A stretch of 10,893 bases of DNA from an uncultured Eubacteriales bacterium. GTDB lineage: Bacteria; Bacillota; Clostridia; Christensenellales; QALW01. The notes below the pieces were generated by a model. That model saw nothing but the letters and a program-made list of their open reading frames with translations, was not told the origin of the DNA and did not search any database. Below, piece by piece: positions 1 through 6,699 of this stretch. Position 1 is the stretch's first letter, and each line of letters begins with the position of its first letter. Location: positions 1 through 10,893 of the forward strand of contig URYI01000059.1 of assembly GCA_900552055.1 (NCBI GenBank), written 5' to 3'. The translations under genes and the position numbers were made by a program.

Positions 1-2031
1 TCCCTGCCGGCTATGGGCTGCGGCATAAGGTATGACTACGGCCTGTTCAGACAGAGAATTGTGGACGGCCAGCAGATTGAAATGCCGGATAACTGGCTGG
101 CAGATGGCTGCATATGGGAGGTTCCGCGGCCTGAAGAGCAATTTGAAATTGATTTTTACGGCAGTGTTAAAGAATATTACGATGAATTCGGGAATATGCG
201 ACATTCGCTGGAGGGCTGCACAAAAGTTTTGGCCATGCCCTATGATATACCTATAGTCGGCTATAAATCACACACGGCCAACACTCTGCGCATTTGGAGC
301 GCCCGGAGCCCGGTTTATATTGATATGAGCTATTTCGGAAAAGGAGATTATATACGCGCCAGCGCCGAAAAGGAACTGGCAGAGACCATTTCCAGGGTGC
401 TTTATCCGGACGACAGCCATAATGCCGGCAAGAGCCTCAGGCTCCAGCAGCAGTATTTTTTTACAAGCGCTACATTGCAGTATATAGTCAAGCGGCATAA
501 GGAGCTGGGGCTGGATATACGCCTGCTGCCCGATTATGCGGCTGTTCAGATAAATGATACCCATCCGGCGATAGCTATTGCCGAGCTTATGCGCATATTG
601 GTAGATATAGAGCTTCTGCCCTGGGAAGAGGCCTTCAATATCTGTTCAAGGGTATTTTCCTATACCAATCATACCGTTATGAGCGAAGCGCTGGAATGCT
701 GGCCTGAATATCTCATACAAAATCTATTGCCCAGGATATATATGATAATAAAGGAATTGAACAGGCGGTTTTGTGCCAATGCCCAGAGCAGGCTCAATGA
801 TCTGGCCCGTGTGTCCGATATGGCTGTAATAGCTTATAATCAGGTGCGCATGGCCAATTTGTGCATGTCGGTATGTCATAAGGTAAACGGAGTGTCAAAA
901 CTGCATACCGAAATATTAAAGAACCGGCTGTTTAAGGATTTTAATGCGCTTAATCCTTCTCAAATAGTCAATATTACAAACGGAATAACTCCCAGGCGCT
1001 GGCTGCTCCAGGCTAATCCTGAACTATTCGGACTTATTTCCGAAGCCTTGGGAAATGATTCGTGGATAAATGATATGCCCCAGACAGCGCAGCTGGAAGC
1101 CCATATTGAGGAGAGGGATTTCCGTGATAAATTTGAGCTGATAAAGAAGCGCAATAAGCTGAGGTTTATAGAATATATCAAAAGGCAGGGAGAAACCGAC
1201 ATTAATCCCGATTCCATTTTTGACGTGCAGGTTAAGCGTATGCATGAATATAAACGGCAGCTGCTCAATGTGCTGAACATACTGGCCATATATTTTGATA
1301 TAGTGGATAATAAGGCGGACAGATATCCGCGCACCTTCATATTCGGCGCAAAGGCGTCGCCAGGATATGTTAGGGCTAAGCAGGTAATAACCCTTATTAA
1401 TGCCGTCAAAGGGCTTTTGGAAAGCAACCCGCTGACAAAAGACAGGCTGAAGATAATATTTGTGGAAAACTACGGTGTATCCAACGCTCAGATTATAATA
1501 CCTGCGGCGGATGTAAGCGAGCAGATATCCCTGGCGGGAAAAGAGGCTTCGGGCACAGGCAATATGAAGCTTATGATGAACGGCGCGCTGACCATAGGCA
1601 CTATGGACGGGGCGAACGTGGAAATGTATGATCTGCTGGGCAGTGAAAATATGTTTATATTCGGCATGAGCGCGCATGAGGCGGAGGGGATACTCAGGTA
1701 CGGAGGGTATGACGCAAATAAATATTACAGCGAGAACCATCTGCTCAAGAGGGCGATAGACGCTCTGACTGACGGAACATTGGGCAGCATGACTCATGAA
1801 ACAGCAGGACTTAGGAATTATCTGCTCAACGGCGAGGGCGCCGACCCGTATTTCTGCCTTAAGGATTTTGACAGCTATTATGAAAAGCAGGCGCAGCTTG
1901 AAGAAGTATATAAGGACAGGGAGCAGTGGATTAAAAAGGCCATTATCAATGTGTCCCGCTCGCATTATTTCACCAGCGACCGCAGCATAGAGGAGTATAA
2001 TCAGAAGATATGGAAGCTTTCCAGGCTGTAA
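1..2031 (+). CDS. glgP: Glycogen/maltodextrin phosphorylase (GT35), 5' end cut by window edge
   Basis: This enzyme removes glucose from the non-reducing ends of alpha-1,4-glucans as glucose-1-phosphate, using cytosolic pyridoxal phosphate. The reading frame is open from base 1 (S-L-P-A before the first Met at 13), and the sequence begins at the conserved GIRYDYG region. Roughly 150 N-terminal residues therefore lie upstream, and Met 13 is not the real start. Visible GT35 landmarks, in order, are NDTHPAIAIAELMR, AYTNHT-like YTNHTVMSEALE, NGITPRRWL, FDVQVKRMHEYKRQLLN, GAKASPGY, and the PLP-binding block EASGTGNMK. The Schiff-base lysine is codon 1567-1569. The C-terminus (SDRSIEEYNQKIW) is typical, so the 3' end is complete. 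The stop overlaps the following GH13 gene by 22 bases, indicating one operon and probably translational coupling. Family assignment is firm; the choice between glycogen and maltodextrin as main substrate is not resolved. Confidence 0.97.
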   Translation, partial: SLPAMGCGIRYDYGLFRQRIVDGQQIEMPDNWLADGCIWEVPRPEEQFEIDFYGSVKEYYDEFGNMRHSLEGCTKVLAMPYDIPIVGYKSHTANTLRIWSARSPVYIDMSYFGKGDYIRASAEKELAETISRVLYPDDSHNAGKSLRLQQQYFFTSATLQYIVKRHKELGLDIRLLPDYAAVQINDTHPAIAIAELMRILVDIELLPWEEAFNICSRVFSYTNHTVMSEALECWPEYLIQNLLPRIYMIIKELNRRFCANAQSRLNDLARVSDMAVIAYNQVRMANLCMSVCHKVNGVSKLHTEILKNRLFKDFNALNPSQIVNITNGITPRRWLLQANPELFGLISEALGNDSWINDMPQTAQLEAHIEERDFRDKFELIKKRNKLRFIEYIKRQGETDINPDSIFDVQVKRMHEYKRQLLNVLNILAIYFDIVDNKADRYPRTFIFGAKASPGYVRAKQVITLINAVKGLLESNPLTKDRLKIIFVENYGVSNAQIIIPAADVSEQISLAGKEASGTGNMKLMMNGALTIGTMDGANVEMYDLLGSENMFIFGMSAHEAEGILRYGGYDANKYYSENHLLKRAIDALTDGTLGSMTHETAGLRNYLLNGEGADPYFCLKDFDSYYEKQAQLEEVYKDREQWIKKAIINVSRSHYFTSDRSIEEYNQKIWKLSRL

Positions 2032-3998
2032 TTCATAATTCGCAGGATGTTTTTTACAGGTCCCCCTTTGGAGCGGCGCCTTGGAACACAAAAATAACTG
2101 TCAGGCTTAAAGTCAGCAGAGGGCTGGAAATAAATAAAATATGGCTCCGGCTCTGGGAGAAAGACGAGCAGTTAATAGAAATGCATTTTTATGCCCAAAA
2201 TGCGGACAGCGTTATTTATCAGGCGGAGTTTTCTGCGCCTGATTTTTCCTGCCTGCTTTGGTATTATTTTATTTTGGATACCTCTTCACAGCGGCTGTTT
2301 TATCAAAATAATGCTTATAATCTGGGAGGCATGGGAGAATTATCGGAGCATGAGGATAAAATGCGCTCTTTTCAGATAACTGTATATAACCCCGCTTACG
2401 CTACCCCTGCCTGGACGCACGGCGCGGTTATGTACCAGATTTTCCCGGATAGATTTTTCCGGGCTGGGAAGATTGATTTTATGGGGCGCAAGGCGCATTT
2501 GAACTGGGAGGAAGCTCCTCAGTATGAAATTGACCCTTCTAAAGGCTATTATCCCGCAGACGATTTTTTCGGCGGGAATTTTTCGGGAATAGAAAGCAAG
2601 CTTATGTATCTTAAAGAGTTGGGCGTAAACGTGATATATTTTAACCCTATCTTTAAGGCCTATTCCAATCATAGATATGATACTGGCGATTATGAGCAGA
2701 CGGACGAACTGCTGGGGACAAATGAAGAATTCTCACGGCTTTGCGAAAAAGCTCGTGCTCTGGGCATAAGGATTATTCTGGACGGGGTTTTTTCCCATAC
2801 GGGCAGCAACAGCCGCTATTTTAACCGGGAGGGCGAATATCCCGAAACAGGAGCTTATCAGTCAGAGGATTCCCCGTACTATAGCTGGTATTCTTTTGAA
2901 AAGTATCCAGATAAATATGACTGCTGGTGGGGAGTATGGTCCCTGCCCTGCGTGAATGAGATGGAGCCTTCATACCGGGAATATATTTTGGGCGCAAAGG
3001 GGATAGTGAGAAAGTGGCTCAGGGCAGGCGCGTCCGGCTGGAGGCTGGATGTTGCTGACGAATTGCCTGATGAATTTATTAAGCAATTAAGAGTCTCGGC
3101 TAAGGAATGCAAAGAGGATGCTTATATTTTAGGCGAGGTATGGGAGGACGCTTCAAATAAGATAAGCTATTCAAGGCGGCGGGGCTTTCTTTTGGGAGAT
3201 GAACTGGACGGCGTTATGAATTATCCCCTGCGCGAGGCGGTTATAGCGCTTTTGACGGGGAAAGAGGATGCGCGCATGTTTGCAATGCGGATTAACTCTT
3301 TAAAGGAAAATTATCCGCGGCCGGCGTTTTATTCATTAATGAACTTTCTTTCTACCCATGATACCGTAAGGATAATTACCCTTCTAGGCGGGGCGCCCGA
3401 AGAAAAAGCTCTGTCCAAAAAGCAGCAGGCTGAATACAAGCTTTCGCCTGACGGCTATACTCTTGGATTGGGCAGGGAAAAGGCGGCCGCTGTGATAATA
3501 TATATGATGCCTGGTTTAGCCTGTATTTATTATGGAGATGAAGCGGGCATGGAGGGATATGCCGACCCTTTTAATCGGGCTGCGTACTGCTGGGGCAGGG
3601 AAAATGAGGAACTGCGCGCATGGTATAGGGCTTTGGGCAAAATCCGGGAGGAGTACCGCGCGCTTTTTGCCGGCGGCGAATTTACTATAATGGGGGAAGG
3701 CGCGCTGCTTATAAAAAGGACAGACAAAAGCGGACAGATATTCGCCTTTATCAATCCAAATGATACCTGCTTTGAAGGCATGCTGGATAAAAATTTTTTA
3801 AACTTTCGGGAAAATTTGCCGTTTGAGAATGAAACCGCTTCTGAAAAGGGCGTTCTGGGAGTTTTTAGCAGGCAGGTGAAAATAACCCCGCTCCTTAATA
3901 CGGAGGGGGTGGAACTAACGGCCATGCCTGAAGGCTGTACTTTATTTTTGCCGCCATACGGCTGCGGCATGTTTTTTTCCTCAGCTGCCGAAGAATAG
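2010..3998 (+). CDS. GH13 alpha-amylase family glycoside hydrolase (neopullulanase/maltogenic-amylase type)
   Basis: A 662-residue cytoplasmic alpha-glucan hydrolase with no signal peptide. Residues about 1-130 look like a beta-sandwich N-domain of the CBM34-like kind. The (beta/alpha)8 barrel opens with MYQIFPDRFFRAG near residue 145. The four classic GH13 regions are present: I, DGVFSHTG (D258, H263); II, GWRLDVADE (nucleophile D347); III, GEVWED (acid/base E376); IV, STHDTVR (transition-state D451). A beta-rich C-terminal domain follows from about residue 580. This architecture fits neopullulanase, cyclomaltodextrinase or maltogenic amylase, which act on maltodextrins, cyclodextrins or pullulan inside the cell; the exact specificity cannot be read from the motifs. 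The start lies inside the 3' end of the phosphorylase gene, with AGGAG at 1991-1995 about 14 bases upstream, so translational coupling is likely. The 3' end overlaps the convergent bofA-like gene by 18 bases. Confidence 0.93.
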   Translation: MEAFQAVIHNSQDVFYRSPFGAAPWNTKITVRLKVSRGLEINKIWLRLWEKDEQLIEMHFYAQNADSVIYQAEFSAPDFSCLLWYYFILDTSSQRLFYQNNAYNLGGMGELSEHEDKMRSFQITVYNPAYATPAWTHGAVMYQIFPDRFFRAGKIDFMGRKAHLNWEEAPQYEIDPSKGYYPADDFFGGNFSGIESKLMYLKELGVNVIYFNPIFKAYSNHRYDTGDYEQTDELLGTNEEFSRLCEKARALGIRIILDGVFSHTGSNSRYFNREGEYPETGAYQSEDSPYYSWYSFEKYPDKYDCWWGVWSLPCVNEMEPSYREYILGAKGIVRKWLRAGASGWRLDVADELPDEFIKQLRVSAKECKEDAYILGEVWEDASNKISYSRRRGFLLGDELDGVMNYPLREAVIALLTGKEDARMFAMRINSLKENYPRPAFYSLMNFLSTHDTVRIITLLGGAPEEKALSKKQQAEYKLSPDGYTLGLGREKAAAVIIYMMPGLACIYYGDEAGMEGYADPFNRAAYCWGRENEELRAWYRALGKIREEYRALFAGGEFTIMGEGALLIKRTDKSGQIFAFINPNDTCFEGMLDKNFLNFRENLPFENETASEKGVLGVFSRQVKITPLLNTEGVELTAMPEGCTLFLPPYGCGMFFSSAAEE

Positions 3999-4154
3999 GC
4001 TGAAAGCTCCCGCAGCGGCCGCGATCAGAAGAAGCACGCCAGCTATTTTTAAGACGGGCTTAAGCGGCTTCATAAGCAGCTGGCCGAAAAAGTATATCAG
4101 CACTATTGAGGAAAAGAGCATTCCAATAACGGTCCAATCCAGTTCAAGCCCCAT
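3981..4154 (-). CDS. bofA: Short BofA-like membrane protein (pro-sigmaK processing inhibitor family)
   Basis: A 57-residue hydrophobic protein. The ATG is at 4154-4152 with an AAGGGA ribosome binding site about 11 bases upstream; the stop is at 3983-3981. It has two likely membrane helices, about residues 8-27 and 34-55, separated by a KPLKPVLK segment. KPLK just after the first helix is the hallmark of the BofA family. The gene sits directly downstream of a yaaL (DUF2508) gene, the same order as yaaL-bofA in Bacillus. In Bacillus, BofA holds the SpoIVFB protease inactive at the outer forespore membrane so that pro-sigmaK is processed on time; whether that role applies here is inference. It is odd in length: Bacillus BofA is about 87 residues, and this copy ends where the conserved C-terminal half should begin. 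I found no continuation in the following minus-strand sequence. A truncated relic is possible, but the intact frame and RBS argue for a gene. Confidence 0.68.
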   Translation of the reverse strand: MGLELDWTVIGMLFSSIVLIYFFGQLLMKPLKPVLKIAGVLLLIAAAAGAFSLFFGS

Positions 4155-4177
4155 TCTTAATTACGTCCCTTCATAAT

Positions 4178-4435
4178 TTAAATCAATATGCCCTGTTCTA
4201 TCATGGCCAGCGCGCGGGGGTCGATATCCAGATTTTCCCGCGCATATTTAACCATATAATTAAACTGCTTTTTGCGGGCTTCCATATTGTATATCGCAAA
4301 TTCCACCATGTCCGGGTCTACTGCCTGTTCAAACATGTTTTTGGCGCTCTGCCATTGCTGCCAGACCTGCCAGAGGTTCTCCAAATATTCCGCCGCTTCA
4401 GGGGACATGGTTTGAGCTGTCTTTTTCCGTTTCAT
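4178..4435 (-). CDS. yaaL: YaaL family protein (DUF2508)
   Basis: An 85-residue soluble, helix-rich protein of unknown biochemical function. The segment running DPDMVEFAIYNMEARKKQF and then YMVKYARE matches the DUF2508 core as I know it (acidic-Pro start, aromatic IY, alternating basic residues, then a Y..L/V..A+ helix). The length is close to the 74 residues of Bacillus YaaL. A strong AGGGAG site at 4450-4445 lies 9 bases before the ATG. The next gene on the same strand, 23 bases on, is bofA-like, so the two form an operon in the order seen in Bacillus, where recR precedes them. Here recR is missing: the upstream neighbour is a divergent envelope gene. Family membership rests on motif recognition plus gene order; the function is unknown. 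Confidence 0.8.
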   Translation of the reverse strand: MKRKKTAQTMSPEAAEYLENLWQVWQQWQSAKNMFEQAVDPDMVEFAIYNMEARKKQFNYMVKYARENLDIDPRALAMIEQGILI

Positions 4436-4462
4436 TTATATTTTCTCCCTATAAGAGCATTT

Positions 4463-4496
4463 AACGGCGTTGTTTGAGCTGGCTTTCAGCGCCGTT
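4463..4496. other. Inverted repeat in the divergent yaaL / envelope-gene spacer
   Basis: AACGGCG at 4463-4469 pairs with CGCCGTT at 4490-4496; allowing one G-T pair the stem extends to about 10 bp. It lacks a T-run on either side, so it is not a standard terminator. On a leftward transcript starting to its right, it would sit in the 5' leader of yaaL, ahead of the AGGGAG site. It could be a leader hairpin or an operator; nothing further can be read from it. Confidence 0.4.
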
Positions 4497-4549
4497 TAGC
4501 CGTCCTTTGATAAATAATATGCCGGGCCAAGCAGTTTAATAACTGGGGG

Positions 4550-4578
4550 TTTACAAATATCCGCATCTGTGCTATAAT
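4550..4578 (+). promoter_or_regulatory. Sigma-A promoter with extended -10 for the peptidoglycan-binding protein gene
   Basis: The -35 box TTTACA (4550-4555) and the perfect -10 box TATAAT (4573-4578) are separated by exactly 17 bases. TG at 4570-4571 forms a TGN extended -10. Transcription should start near 4585, giving a leader of about 35 bases before the TTG start at 4621. This is close to the vegetative consensus, implying strong expression of the downstream secreted protein. No sporulation-sigma boxes were needed to explain it. Confidence 0.88.
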
Positions 4579-4620
4579 TAGAACCGTAATAAAGTTGTAA
4601 CAATTAGGCAGGTGACTTTC

Positions 4621-5517
4621 TTGAAGAAAACCCTTGTATCATTAATGCTTCTTGCTGCGATATTAACTTCGCTCTTGGCTTTTCCGGCCGCAGCTGATAC
4701 TCAGACGGCTATAATTGATACCGGGCTTACTCCGGGCGTTGATGAAACGGCGTCTGAATACGGCAATCTGACCCTGGGGGACAGCGGCAGCGAAGTGCTT
4801 AATCTTCAGGCAAGGCTTAAGGATTTGGGATATTACAGCTATAAAGTAACAGGCTATTACGGAGAACTGACCGAATATGCCGTAAAGCTGTTCCAGCAGT
4901 ATAACGGTATTTCTGCTACTGGTACGGTCGGACCCAAAACAAATTCTGTCTTATATGAAAATTCGGCTATAAGGATGCCTATGGAAGCCGTTGATTTAAA
5001 TGCGGATAAGGTGGGGTCTACCCCTACTCCGACCCCCACTCCTACTCCTAAGCCCACGCCTAAGCCTACTCCTAAACCTACGCCCAAGCCTACTTCGGGT
5101 CAGGGCAAAGGAAAGACAGGACAGTATCTGGACTGGTTTAAGACGGTTAAATACAAGTTTACCGTAGGCATGGTAGTGACAGTGTGCGATTTCTATACGG
5201 GTACTACCTTTAAAGTTAAGAGAACGGGCGGCTATAATCATGCGGACGTGGAGCCGGTTACTGCTTCGGATACGGCTAAATGGCGTTCTCTTTACGGAAA
5301 TAAGGATTCGTGGGACCGCCGTCCTGTAACAGTCAATGTCAACGGCACAATTATCGCCGCTTCTATAAACGGCTACGGGCACAGCTTTGATAAGGTATCC
5401 GGGAATAATTTAACGGGGCATTTCTGCATCCATTTCCTTAACAGCCGTACGCACGGGACTAATTCAGTCTGTAAATTACACCAGAGCTGCGTCAAAATTG
5501 CGGCGGGCAAGGCTTGA
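4621..5517 (+). CDS. Secreted peptidoglycan-binding protein with uncharacterised His/Cys-rich C-terminal domain
   Basis: A 298-residue exported protein. I chose TTG 4621 because it begins with a clean signal peptide (basic KK, hydrophobic core, AFPAAA cleavage site near residue 25) and has AGGTG six bases upstream; the in-frame GTG at 4612 overlaps that site. Residues about 47-115 form a PG_binding_1 domain (LGDSGSEVLNLQARLKDLGYY, then YGELTEYAVKLFQ, then TGTVGPKT), expected to hold the protein on the cell wall. Residues 134-158 are a Thr-Pro/Lys-Pro linker. Residues about 166-298 form a domain with HADVEP (H207, D209), GYGHS (H254), GHFCIHF (H267, C269, H271) and SRTHG (H278). I believe this domain recurs behind cell-wall-binding modules in Clostridia, but I know no characterised member. 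The conserved His/Asp/Cys set suggests a hydrolase or transpeptidase, which is inference. It is monocistronic: strong promoter before, terminator after. Confidence 0.88.
   Translation: MKKTLVSLMLLAAILTSLLAFPAAADTQTAIIDTGLTPGVDETASEYGNLTLGDSGSEVLNLQARLKDLGYYSYKVTGYYGELTEYAVKLFQQYNGISATGTVGPKTNSVLYENSAIRMPMEAVDLNADKVGSTPTPTPTPTPKPTPKPTPKPTPKPTSGQGKGKTGQYLDWFKTVKYKFTVGMVVTVCDFYTGTTFKVKRTGGYNHADVEPVTASDTAKWRSLYGNKDSWDRRPVTVNVNGTIIAASINGYGHSFDKVSGNNLTGHFCIHFLNSRTHGTNSVCKLHQSCVKIAAGKA
5020..5094 (+). repeat. Thr-Pro / Lys-Pro linker repeat within the secreted protein gene
   Basis: Twenty-five codons encode alternating TP, changing to a four-residue TPKP unit repeated about four times. The DNA shows a matching 12-base period with synonymous variation (cct/ccc/cca-type changes at third positions). 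This is a flexible, extended cell-wall linker between the peptidoglycan-binding domain and the C-terminal domain. The repeat length could vary between strains by slippage. Confidence 0.9.
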
Positions 5518-5538
5518 GTATATTTAAAATGGCACATA

Positions 5539-5578
5539 TAGAGCGGCCTTATAAGGATAACGGCCGTTCTATTTTTTT
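5539..5578 (+). terminator. Rho-independent terminator
   Basis: A 10-bp stem (5539-5548 with 5562-5571, including one G-T pair, core GCGGCC/GGCCGT) with a 13-base loop is followed at once by seven T residues (5572-5578). It lies 22 bases after the stop of the secreted peptidoglycan-binding protein and before the DUF4846 gene, so it ends the first transcript. The DUF4846 gene then needs its own promoter or partial read-through. Confidence 0.9.
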
Positions 5579-5614
5579 GCACTTAATAATAATATATAAA
5601 TCAGGGGGCGGAAA

Positions 5615-6466
5615 ATGAAGAGCAAGAGAAAGAAACCCTTTATAATTATAACAGCTGTTGTTTTAATAATAGCCGCAGCTGCTTTTATTATATTCAGAAG
5701 GCCTAACGAGAGGCTTATAAATCCTGAAGGGGATACTGTTATAACTCGCTTTAATGTCCCGGAGGGCTTTGAGCGTATGCTTGCTCCGCAGGGCAGCTTT
5801 GGCCGTTTTTTGCAGGAATTGCCCCTTTTGCCCGATGGTTCATTGGTGCATTATTACGACGGCAGCATAAAATTAAATTCCTATCATGAAGCGGTTTTAG
5901 AGCATACTCTGCCCGGCATAGATTTAGAACAGTGTGCCGATGTGGTAATGCATTTGTATGCGGAGTATTTATACAGCCAGGAACGCTATGAGGAAATAGG
6001 CTTTCATTTTGTCAATGGCTTTTACTGTGATTTTGCCTCCTGGGCTAAGGGGATGAGGCCCAATGTAAACGGAGAGGAGGTAACATGGCTTCAAAGCGCA
6101 CAGCCTGATTCCTCGCGCGAAAGTTTTAATAACTATTTAAGGATAGTTTATGCTTATTCCAGCACGCTCTCGCTGGAGAAAGAAATGGCACCGGTAAGCG
6201 CGGAGGAATTGACCGTCGGCGACGTATTTATAAGGGGAGGCAGTCCGGGCCATGTGGTCATAGTAGTAGATATGGCAGTTAATCCGCAGACGGGAGAAAA
6301 ACGCTTTATGCTGCTTCAGGGCAATATGCCTTCCCAGCAGGCGCATATTATAAAAAATACCTTTGAGCCGGGAATCAGTCCCTGGTTTTCAGATACCTTT
6401 CCGCAGGGCAAACTGGTTCTGGCCACCTGGGAATGCCCTTTGGAGAATATAAAGCGGTTTGCCTGA
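5615..6466 (+). CDS. Membrane-anchored DUF4846 domain protein, possible papain-like/NlpC-like enzyme
   Basis: A 283-residue protein with a basic N-terminus (KSKRKK) and a single hydrophobic segment (residues 8-27), placing the rest outside the cytoplasm. The body matches DUF4846 as I know it: a 'SFGRFLQELPL' opening, LEQCADVVMHLYAEYLY (C107), FASWAKGMR, YSSTLSLEKE, and the block from VGDVFIRGGSPGHVV to VIVVDM (H213, D219), followed by LLQGNMPSQQAHI. The family has no established function that I know of. A Cys at the start of a helix, followed by a distant GD...GHV...V-D strand pair, resembles papain-like NlpC/P60 or CHAP cell-wall peptidases; this is inference. The start is well supported by AGGGGGCGG just before ATG 5615. 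No confident promoter is visible between the preceding terminator and the gene. Its location beside another wall-associated gene fits an envelope role. Confidence 0.85.
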   Translation: MKSKRKKPFIIITAVVLIIAAAAFIIFRRPNERLINPEGDTVITRFNVPEGFERMLAPQGSFGRFLQELPLLPDGSLVHYYDGSIKLNSYHEAVLEHTLPGIDLEQCADVVMHLYAEYLYSQERYEEIGFHFVNGFYCDFASWAKGMRPNVNGEEVTWLQSAQPDSSRESFNNYLRIVYAYSSTLSLEKEMAPVSAEELTVGDVFIRGGSPGHVVIVVDMAVNPQTGEKRFMLLQGNMPSQQAHIIKNTFEPGISPWFSDTFPQGKLVLATWECPLENIKRFA

Positions 6467-6493
6467 CTTTTTATTTTGAAATTATGGTTATAA

Positions 6494-6550
6494 CCTATTA
6501 TGGGCATTCAACGTGCGGTTGAATGCTGTGTTCTGGTTGGATGTAATAGG
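6494..6550. repeat. Nested inverted repeat (two stacked palindromic arms)
   Basis: The inner arms GCATTCAAC (6504-6512) and GTTGAATGC (6518-6526) are perfect 9-base complements around a 5-base loop. Outside them CCTATTA (6494-6500) pairs perfectly with TAATAGG (6544-6550). As RNA this folds into a hairpin closed by a second stem across an asymmetric internal loop. It starts 27 bases after the DUF4846 stop but has no T-run, so it is not a normal intrinsic terminator. It may be an RNA processing or stabilising structure, a protein-binding site, or part of a small repeat. Confidence 0.65.
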
Positions 6551-6699
6551 CATATGGAATATTATACCGCCATTCTACATACAGTTGAAATGTAATTTAT
6601 TCATTATTAAAATAATAATACAGCCTTCAACTTACAATTTATTTACAATATGCATATTTTATTTTATATTCTTTGTAGCATTTTATAAGAATGACTAAA

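Noticed and set aside
1024-2091. Long minus-strand open frame (355 codons) opposite the phosphorylase gene
   Set aside because: It is fully antisense to a clear GT35 gene, has no recognisable motif and is rich in unlikely residue runs; it is a shadow of codon bias.
4463-4496. Inverted repeat as a terminator
   Set aside because: No T-run follows on either strand and no gene ends nearby, so it was listed only as an unassigned inverted repeat.
5020-5094. Tandem repeat as a CRISPR or mobile repeat
   Set aside because: The periodicity follows codons for Thr-Pro and Lys-Pro with synonymous changes, so it is a protein linker.
6513-6698. Plus-strand GTG frame of 61 codons after the DUF4846 gene
   Set aside because: The start lies in the loop of the nested palindrome without an RBS, and the hydrophobic product simply reflects AT-rich sequence.
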